The position numbers were made by a program, and so were the translations under genes. Positions 58,466 through 64,000 of a stretch of DNA of 64,000 bases are shown here, in pieces. Origin of the DNA: Comamonas odontotermitis (GTDB lineage Bacteria > Pseudomonadota > Gammaproteobacteria > Burkholderiales > Burkholderiaceae_C); contig NZ_CP083451.1 in NCBI RefSeq assembly GCF_020080045.1, forward strand, positions 682,001-746,000, in the 5' to 3' direction. Position 1 is the first letter of the stretch; every line of letters begins with the position of its first letter. The notes under the pieces are model-generated. The model was not told the DNA's origin. It saw only the letters and a list, made by a program, of their open reading frames with translations, and made no database searches.

Positions 58466-59272
58466 TCAGCGCTCCAAGATCACTTCCAGTACAAAGCGCG
58501 AGCCCACATAGGCCAGCAGCAGCAGCAGGGCACCTGCGTAGAGGATGTTCACCGCCTGTCTCCCTCGCCAGCCAAAGCGCCTGCGGCCAAACAGGAGGAT
58601 GGCAAAAGTCAGCCAGGACAATACGCTGAAGACCGACTTGTGATTCCATATCCAGGCTTTGCCGTACAGTGCCTCGCCAAAGAACCAGCCCGCCGCCAGA
58701 GTGGCGGTGAGCAGAGCGAACCCGGCACCTACAAAGCGGAATGTCAATCGCTCAAGCGTCAGCAGCGGCAAGCCACCGTCGTGGTCGCCATGCTGGCGCA
58801 TCTGGCGTTCTGCGCGCGTCATCAGCGCAGCATGTACGACCGCGGCAGCGAACAGACCGTAGGATGCAATGCCGAGCGCCAGGTGCAGCGGCAGCCACGG
58901 CGACGCATCGACATGCAATGGGGTTCCGGGGAAAATCACGGCCAGCAGTACCGCTACGCTGCCGAGTGCAGCCAGTGGCCAGCGTGAACGCAATTGCGGG
59001 TACAACTGCTGCTCGACCACATACACGGTCAGCACCAGCCAGGCCGTGACGGACAAGGCCGGCGCAAATCCGAACCGGGGCTCATGCCCGGCCAGTCCCC
59101 ACACCAGGCTGGCGGCATGCAAGGCCCAGGCGACGAGGAGCGAGCGCTTGGCGCCGCGCTCCTGCAGGCGTTGGGTGGCAAGCGCCGGCAGGGCATAGGC
59201 AAGCGCCGCAGCCAGGGCCAGTATCCAGCCGACAAGACCGGCTCCGGCCACTGTGGAAGAAGAAAAGGGCAT
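58466..59272 (-). CDS. CcsA/YpjD-like cytochrome c assembly membrane protein
   Basis: The 268-residue protein has about eight membrane helices with the tryptophan-rich core feature WLPLHLALGIASYGLFAAAVV and WIWNHKSVFSVLSWLTFAILL, typical of the CcsA/CcmC-like cytochrome assembly family; His residues in these segments would bind heme. Proteins of this YpjD type next to ffh are common in proteobacteria and are not proven to take part in cytochrome c maturation. It is divergent from ffh and first in the run to ampD. Confidence 0.88.
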   Translation of the reverse strand: MPFSSSTVAGAGLVGWILALAAALAYALPALATQRLQERGAKRSLLVAWALHAASLVWGLAGHEPRFGFAPALSVTAWLVLTVYVVEQQLYPQLRSRWPLAALGSVAVLLAVIFPGTPLHVDASPWLPLHLALGIASYGLFAAAVVHAALMTRAERQMRQHGDHDGGLPLLTLERLTFRFVGAGFALLTATLAAGWFFGEALYGKAWIWNHKSVFSVLSWLTFAILLFGRRRFGWRGRQAVNILYAGALLLLLAYVGSRFVLEVILER

Positions 59273-59480
59273 GTGCCTATGATAGCTGCCGTCAGCAGCA
59301 TGCTGCTTTACTTGGAGGGTCCTTTCATGTGGCAGCCTGCAGGCGGCGCGCAGACCCGCAGGATCACGGGCTGCGGGCAGGCAGATGGGTAAGGGTTAAA
59401 ATGGTCTTTTGCCTGCAGCAAGCCGCACCGCGGCCTGGCGCTGTAGCGCCGCTTGCCACTCCAACTACCTATCACTGCCC

Positions 59481-60872
59481 ATGGCTTCCGCATTGACCGA
59501 TAAACTGTCGCGCCTCGTCAAGGAGATGCGCGGACAGGCCCGTATTACCGAATCGAACGTGCAGGACATGTTGCGCGAAGTGCGCATGGCTTTGCTGGAG
59601 GCAGATGTTGCCTTGCCTGTGGTGCGGGATTTCATTGCCCGCGTCAAGGAAAAGGCCCTGGGGCAGGAGGTGCTTGGTAGCCTCAAGCCCGGGCAGACCC
59701 TGGTCTCGATTGTCAACAAGGAACTTGCCGTCACCATGGGCGAGGGCGTGGCGGACATCAACCTCAACGCCCAGCCACCCGCCGTCATCCTGATGGCTGG
59801 CCTGCAGGGTGCGGGCAAGACCACCACCACTGCCAAGCTGGCCAAGCACCTGATTGAAAAGCGCAAGAAAAAGGTGCTGACGGTGTCGGGAGACGTCTAC
59901 CGCCCGGCAGCTATCGAGCAGCTCAAAACGGTCACCAAGCAGGCCGGTGCTGAATGGTTTCCCAGCACGCCTGACCAGAACCCGCTGGATATCGCCAATG
60001 CTGCGCTGGACTACGCCAAGAAGCACTATTTTGACGTGTTGCTGGTCGATACGGCCGGGCGCCTCGCCATCGACGAAGTGTTGATGCAGGAAATCCAGCA
60101 ATTGCACGGAGCGCTCAAGCCTGTCGAGACCTTGTTCGTCGTCGATGCCATGCAGGGCCAGGATGCCATCAACACTGCCAAGGCATTCAAGGAAGCGCTG
60201 CCGCTGACCGGTATCGTCCTGACCAAGCTCGATGGCGATTCGCGTGGCGGCGCTGCGCTGTCGGTGCGCCAGATCACGGGTGCGCCCATCAAGTTTGCCG
60301 GTGTCTCCGAAAAGATCGATGGCCTGGAGGTGTTCGATGCCGAGCGTCATGCGCAGCGCGTGCTGGGCATGGGCGATATCGTGGCCTTGGTCGAGCAGGT
60401 CACCAAGGGCGTGGACATGGAGGCCGCGCAGAAGATGGCCGAAAAGATCAAATCCGGCGACGGCTTTGATCTGAACGATTTTCTGGGCCAGCTGCAGCAG
60501 ATGAAGCAGATGGGTGGCCTGTCCACACTGATGGACAAGCTGCCGACCGAGCTGGCGGGCAAGGCCGGTCAGGTGGACATGGACAAGGCGGAGCGCGAAA
60601 TTCGCCGCAAGGAAGGCATCATCTGCTCGATGACGCCGTATGAGCGGGCCAAGCCCGAACAGATCAAGGCCACTCGCAAAAAGCGCATTGCCGCAGGTGC
60701 CGGAGTGCAAGTACAGGAGGTCAATCGCCTGTTGAACGAGTTCGGCCAGATGCAGCAGATGATGAAGAAGATGAAGGGCGGCGGCCTGATGAAGATGATG
60801 AAGAAAATGGGTGGCATGAAGGGAATGAAAGGCATGATGGGCGGCGGAGGTATGCCCAAGCTGCCGTTCTGA
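59481..60872 (+). CDS. ffh: Ffh, signal recognition particle protein
   Basis: Ffh binds 4.5S RNA and signal sequences and delivers ribosomes to FtsY. The 463-residue protein has a helical N domain, a GTPase G domain with GLQGAGKTTTTAKLA (G1), DTAGR (G3) and TKLDGDSRGGAA (G4), and a methionine-rich M domain with MMKKMKGGGLMKMMKKMG at the end. ATG 59481 (MASALTDKLSRL) is used; the frame upstream to 59409 adds unlike residues. A TTAAAAT at about 59396-59402 may be its -10. A strong terminator follows. Confidence 0.98.
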   Translation: MASALTDKLSRLVKEMRGQARITESNVQDMLREVRMALLEADVALPVVRDFIARVKEKALGQEVLGSLKPGQTLVSIVNKELAVTMGEGVADINLNAQPPAVILMAGLQGAGKTTTTAKLAKHLIEKRKKKVLTVSGDVYRPAAIEQLKTVTKQAGAEWFPSTPDQNPLDIANAALDYAKKHYFDVLLVDTAGRLAIDEVLMQEIQQLHGALKPVETLFVVDAMQGQDAINTAKAFKEALPLTGIVLTKLDGDSRGGAALSVRQITGAPIKFAGVSEKIDGLEVFDAERHAQRVLGMGDIVALVEQVTKGVDMEAAQKMAEKIKSGDGFDLNDFLGQLQQMKQMGGLSTLMDKLPTELAGKAGQVDMDKAEREIRRKEGIICSMTPYERAKPEQIKATRKKRIAAGAGVQVQEVNRLLNEFGQMQQMMKKMKGGGLMKMMKKMGGMKGMKGMMGGGGMPKLPF

Positions 60873-60894
60873 AGGAGAGCGTCTGCCCAAAAGT

Positions 60895-60927
60895 AAAAAC
60901 GCCTGCAGTTCACCGCAGGCGTTTTTT
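60895..60927 (+). terminator. Intrinsic terminator after ffh
   Basis: AAAAACGCCTGC (60895-60906) pairs perfectly with GCAGGCGTTTTTT (60915-60927). It separates ffh from the convergent selD. A GATATTT/AAATATC hairpin lies beyond at 60981-61000. Confidence 0.92.
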
Positions 60928-61053
60928 GTTTTTGTCATCAAGGAACGGGGCTGCCCGGGCAGTCGATGATGGCTATTTGTGATATTTACTTAGAAATATC
61001 AAGAAATTAGGCTTCTGGCAGCGGCCACTTTACAGTCGGCAATGGCAGAGCCA

Positions 61054-61082
61054 GGCGCATCTGGTGCGGTCGGGAATGCGCC
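61054..61082 (-). terminator. Hairpin at the end of selD
   Basis: GGCGCAT (61054-61060) pairs perfectly with ATGCGCC (61076-61082), touching the selD stop codon. There is no T-tract on the minus strand, so it may protect the 3' end rather than terminate. Confidence 0.4.
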
Positions 61083-62140
61083 TATTTCACCGCCACCTTG
61101 GCATCTCCGGGCAGCATGCGGCCAATGACGCTCGCATCGGAGAATCCATGGCCCTTGAAGGTCTCCAGCACCTGCTGGATGGCTCCGGGCTGGCACGACA
61201 CCAGCAGGCCGCCTGAGGTTTGCGGGTCCGTCAGCAGGCTGCGCATGGCGTCGGACACGTTTTCGCCCAGCTCCACATCTGTACCGTAGGATGCCCAGTT
61301 GCGGCCCGAGGCTCCTGTTGCAATGCCTTGTTCGGCCAGTTCGCGCACGCCGGGCAGCAGGGGCACCAGGTCGCTGTCGATGTTGGCCGTCAATCCGGCG
61401 CCGCGCGCCAGCTCCAGCGTGTGGCCCAGCAGGCCAAAGCCGGTGACATCGGTGAGTGCATGCACTCCTTCGATCTGCGCCAGCACGGTTCCGGGGCGGT
61501 TGAGCTGGGTGGTGGTGTGTACCATGGCTGCGTAGCCTGCGTGGTCCAGCAGGCTTTTTTTCAGCGCTGCAGACTGGATGCCGACTCCTAGTGGTTTACC
61601 CAGAATCAATACGTCACCCGATTGCGCATCGCTGTTGCGCTTGAGGTTCTTGGGGTTGACCACGCCGATGCCGACCAGGCCGTAGATGGGTTCCACGGAA
61701 TCAATGGAATGGCCACCGGCCAGGGGAATACCGGCATCACGGCAGACCGATTCACCGCCTTCCAGAATCTTGGCAATCACATCATGCGGCAGCACATTGA
61801 TGGGCATGCCGACAATTGCCAGAGCCATCACCGGCGTGCCGCCCATGGCATAGATGTCAGACAGCGCATTGGTGGCGGCAATTCGGCCGAAATCATAGGG
61901 GTCGTCGACGATCGGCATGAAAAAATCCGTTGTCGCAACAATGGCCTGCTCGTCGTTGATCTGATAGACGGCCGCATCGTCCGCCGTCTCGGTGCCCACC
62001 AGCAATTGGGCGTAGAACTGCTTGGGCAGCGCGCTGCGGCTCATCAGGTCAGCCAGCACGCCCGGGGCAATCTTGCAGCCACAGCCGCCGCCATGGGACA
62101 AGGAAGTGAGTCGAGGGGTCTGGGTGAGGTCGGTAGTCAT
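61082..62140 (-). CDS. selD: SelD, selenophosphate synthetase
   Basis: SelD makes selenophosphate from selenide and ATP for selenocysteine or 2-selenouridine in tRNA. The 352-residue protein has SLSHGGGCGCKIAPG with catalytic Cys20 and Lys23 (Cys, not selenocysteine, at the active site), GTETADDAAVY, NALSDIYAMGG and TDPQTSGGLLVSC. Neither selA/selB nor selU is in the window, so the selenium end product is unknown. It is divergent from the yfiR-like gene. Confidence 0.97.
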   Translation of the reverse strand: MTTDLTQTPRLTSLSHGGGCGCKIAPGVLADLMSRSALPKQFYAQLLVGTETADDAAVYQINDEQAIVATTDFFMPIVDDPYDFGRIAATNALSDIYAMGGTPVMALAIVGMPINVLPHDVIAKILEGGESVCRDAGIPLAGGHSIDSVEPIYGLVGIGVVNPKNLKRNSDAQSGDVLILGKPLGVGIQSAALKKSLLDHAGYAAMVHTTTQLNRPGTVLAQIEGVHALTDVTGFGLLGHTLELARGAGLTANIDSDLVPLLPGVRELAEQGIATGASGRNWASYGTDVELGENVSDAMRSLLTDPQTSGGLLVSCQPGAIQQVLETFKGHGFSDASVIGRMLPGDAKVAVK

Positions 62141-62260
62141 GGATCAGAGTCTGGCGGGCAGGAGGAGCTACCCCTATTATCGACAGCTTGCGCATTCCCT
62201 GCGCCTTGATGGGGAGCAATTGCAACCAGCCGTGAGCAAGGGATTGGCGGTACAGCAATT

Positions 62261-62280
62261 TTTACATTGCTAATTGTAAA
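62261..62280. promoter_or_regulatory. Palindromic operator candidate between selD and the yfiR-like gene
   Basis: TTTACATTGCTAATTGTAAA has complementary 6-base arms (TTTACA and TGTAAA) around 8 bases. It is in the 216-base divergent region and surrounded by AT-rich sequence. A dimeric repressor or activator could bind here. No regulator is identified. Confidence 0.45.
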
Positions 62281-62356
62281 TATATGGAAGAATGCCAGGG
62301 GATTGACGGGGGAGATGCATGGCGCAATGTGTCTCCAGGCAGTTGTCACTGAAGTC

Positions 62357-62950
62357 ATGGAGCTGTTGTTGTCATATTGGAGGCCAGGTCGAGGCAATCG
62401 AACATGGTCCCGCCGCTTCAGCGGCTGGGCGTGGCTCTTTGCTGCCTGTTTAAGCTGGTCGGCGGTTGCGTCAGAGGCTACCGATGCAGAGGTAGCCGCT
62501 GAAACCAATGTGCAAGCGGTAACGCGCACCGTGATCGGGATACTGGGCTATACGCGCTGGCCCCATGAAAGCGAAGAGTTGCGGCTGTGCGCAGTGGGCG
62601 CCACGGAATATGGAGCAGGGTTGCTGCAAAGCTCCGGGCTGGCGGTCGCTGGTCGGCGTCTCAGTGTCAAACAGGTGGATTCCGCACAGCTGAAAGCCTC
62701 CGAGTGCGATGGCCTCTATGTGGGAGACATGGGCGAGCAGCAGTGGCGCAAGCTGATGCAGCAAGAAAGCGGCCGCCCCCTGTTGACGATCAGTGAGCGC
62801 AGTGCGCTGTGCCGCATCGGTGCCATGTTCTGCCTCAGCCGCCAAGGTGAAGGCCCGGGCTTTGAAGTCAATCTGGACTCGATTGCCCGCAGTGGCCTGC
62901 GCATCAGTCCCAAGATACTGCAGCTGGCGCGGTCCAAGGCGGTGCCATGA
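62357..62950 (+). CDS. YfiR-like periplasmic regulator of a diguanylate cyclase
   Basis: YfiR represses the diguanylate cyclase YfiN/TpbB in Pseudomonas by binding its periplasmic domain. The 197-residue product has an Arg-rich start, a hydrophobic signal segment (GWAWLFAACLSWSAVA) and a mature part with the family's four cysteines in LCAVG, ECDGLYVG, ALCRIG and MFCLS, which form the regulatory disulfides. ATG 62357 gives a sensible signal peptide; 62315 is an alternative. Its stop overlaps the start of the cyclase gene, as in yfiRN operons. The name YfiR is inferred from family and context. Confidence 0.85.
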   Translation: MELLLSYWRPGRGNRTWSRRFSGWAWLFAACLSWSAVASEATDAEVAAETNVQAVTRTVIGILGYTRWPHESEELRLCAVGATEYGAGLLQSSGLAVAGRRLSVKQVDSAQLKASECDGLYVGDMGEQQWRKLMQQESGRPLLTISERSALCRIGAMFCLSRQGEGPGFEVNLDSIARSGLRISPKILQLARSKAVP

Positions 62951-64000
62951 GCCTTTTCATGGACAGCCAGGCATCGTTGCACGCAGTGATCCGGCGGGCC
63001 CATCTGCGCATGGCCGCCATGGCCATCTCGCTGGCAGGCGTCCTGCTGCTCGTGGTCGGGGTGGTGGTGCTGCGTTTCTACCTGCTCAACAACTTGCAAT
63101 TGATGGCCCGATCTCTGGCCTATACGGTCGAAGCGTCGTTGGTGTTCAACGACCATGGCGAGGCCAGCAGGGTACTGGATCAATTGCTGCGAAACGAGGA
63201 TGTAGCCCGCAGCCAGGTGTTTGACGCCCAGGGGCAGGTATTTGTGCAGTGGAGTTCTGCCAAAACCAGCTCGGGTGGCACCGGTGAGTTGCTGGCGGCA
63301 GTCATGGGAATGCGCCCTGCCGAAGCGCCGGTGAGCCAGGATGGCAGGCAGATCGGGCGTGTGGTGCTCTACAGCGACGGCGCAGGGTTCATTCGATTTC
63401 TCAGCTCCGGCTTGGCGGTGCTGTTGCTGTGCGTGGGGGTCAGCGGATTTATCGGCATGCGCCAGTCACGCCGCATGCTGGCCGATATTGCCGAGCCGTT
63501 GCAGCAACTGGCCAGAGTGGCTCGCGCGGTGCGGCATGATCGATCCATGGGGCAACGCGTGCCTCCCGCCCGGATTGCGGAGCTGCATGAACTGGGCGAT
63601 GACTTCAATGCGCTGCTGTCTGAATTGCAAATGCGGCAGGAGCGGCTGCGGCAGCAGAACTCGCAATTGGAGCTGCAGGCATCGCGCGACGGCCTGACGG
63701 GGCTGGCCAATCGCTCACATTTCGAGCAGCGCCTTCAGCAGGCGCTGCTCGATGCGGAGGCCATGGGGCGCAAGCTCGCCGTACTTTTTATCGATAATGA
63801 CCGCTTCAAGCAGGTCAACGATATTCATGGCCATGCGGCCGGAGACGCGCTGCTCAGGGCGGTAGGGCTCCGCCTTCATTCCGTGGTGCGCGAGGCAGAC
63901 CTGGTTGCCAGGCTGGGCGGCGATGAATTTGCCATTCTGCTCTACCCCATTGGCGGCATGGCGGATGCCCAGGTGGTGGAGCACAAGATCCAGGAGGCGA
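62947..64000 (+). CDS. YfiN-like membrane diguanylate cyclase (3' end outside window)
   Basis: This gene starts on the stop codon of the yfiR-like gene and runs past the end of the window; 351 codons are visible. It has a membrane helix (residues 25-45), a periplasmic domain, a second helix (about 158-178), a HAMP-like segment and a GGDEF domain. The domain starts SRDGLTGLANR and has GGDEF at 324-328, with the I-site RxxD (READ) at 315-318 five residues before it. It should therefore make cyclic-di-GMP and be inhibited by it. Under the YfiR-like protein, signals at the envelope would release it. An OmpA-like YfiB partner may lie downstream outside the window. Confidence 0.9.
   Translation, partial: MSLFMDSQASLHAVIRRAHLRMAAMAISLAGVLLLVVGVVVLRFYLLNNLQLMARSLAYTVEASLVFNDHGEASRVLDQLLRNEDVARSQVFDAQGQVFVQWSSAKTSSGGTGELLAAVMGMRPAEAPVSQDGRQIGRVVLYSDGAGFIRFLSSGLAVLLLCVGVSGFIGMRQSRRMLADIAEPLQQLARVARAVRHDRSMGQRVPPARIAELHELGDDFNALLSELQMRQERLRQQNSQLELQASRDGLTGLANRSHFEQRLQQALLDAEAMGRKLAVLFIDNDRFKQVNDIHGHAAGDALLRAVGLRLHSVVREADLVARLGGDEFAILLYPIGGMADAQVVEHKIQEA

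Overview
The window looks like chromosomal DNA from a betaproteobacterium of the family Comamonadaceae, most likely Comamonas or a close relative. This rests on the high GC content, the gene order (hslVU next to a complete division and cell-wall cluster; pilS-pilR-ampD; accBC-prmA), the DksA sequence type and the lysine/alanine-rich H1-like protein. No species can be named from sequence alone. I saw no tRNA, rRNA, CRISPR array, prophage or intact insertion sequence.

Layout. 1-3225: the end of a CobW-type metal chaperone, dksA and a large TPR/STAS-like protein. 3435-5438: the HslVU protease. 6006-23882: the dcw cluster (mraZ, rsmH, ftsL, ftsI, murE, murF, mraY, murD, ftsW, murG, murC, ddl, ftsQ, ftsA, ftsZ), almost all joined by 4-nt ATGA overlaps, followed by lpxC. 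25154-26219: a tiny membrane protein, an RcnB-like periplasmic protein and a possible structured RNA. 26345-31624 (minus strand): ruvC, mtgA, aroE, a TonB-like protein and an RNase II/R. 31832-36211: a low-GC orphan gene, a YqiA-like esterase, rodA, a YegP-like protein and tldD. 36453-37766: the DAHP synthase gene aroG behind a leader that looks like a ribosome-stalling attenuator. 38318-42996: mpl, an AT-rich membrane glycosyltransferase-like gene, a conserved unknown and a TlpA-type thioredoxin. 43116-48613: accB-accC, prmA, a zinc-ribbon/DUF3426 protein and a PfkB kinase. 48843-53960 (minus): an H1-like protein and nrdB/nrdA with two NrdR boxes. 54407-59272 (minus): ccsA-like, a PP0621-like protein, pilS, pilR and ampD. 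59481-64000: ffh, selD (minus), and a YfiR-like protein with a diguanylate cyclase that runs off the window.

How it fits together. Much of the window makes or recycles peptidoglycan: precursor ligases, MraY/MurG, the SEDS proteins FtsW and RodA, MtgA, and the recycling enzymes Mpl and AmpD. LpxC commits to lipid A, and AccBC supplies malonyl-CoA for its acyl chains. AroE and AroG belong to the shikimate pathway. NrdAB supplies deoxynucleotides, and PilSR and the YfiR/GGDEF pair are surface-lifestyle regulators.

The most interesting signals are: (1) a leader peptide with seven consecutive Phe/Tyr/Trp codons followed by competing hairpins and an intrinsic terminator just before aroG; (2) a family of MITE-like palindromes at 5438-5685, 23975-24064 and 37779-37831 whose members look like successive internal deletions; (3) an array of MraZ-box-like repeats over the dcw promoter; (4) a MurD with about 165 extra N-terminal residues; (5) a candidate structured RNA at about 26047-26219; and (6) an AT-rich GT-C-like gene inserted between housekeeping genes.
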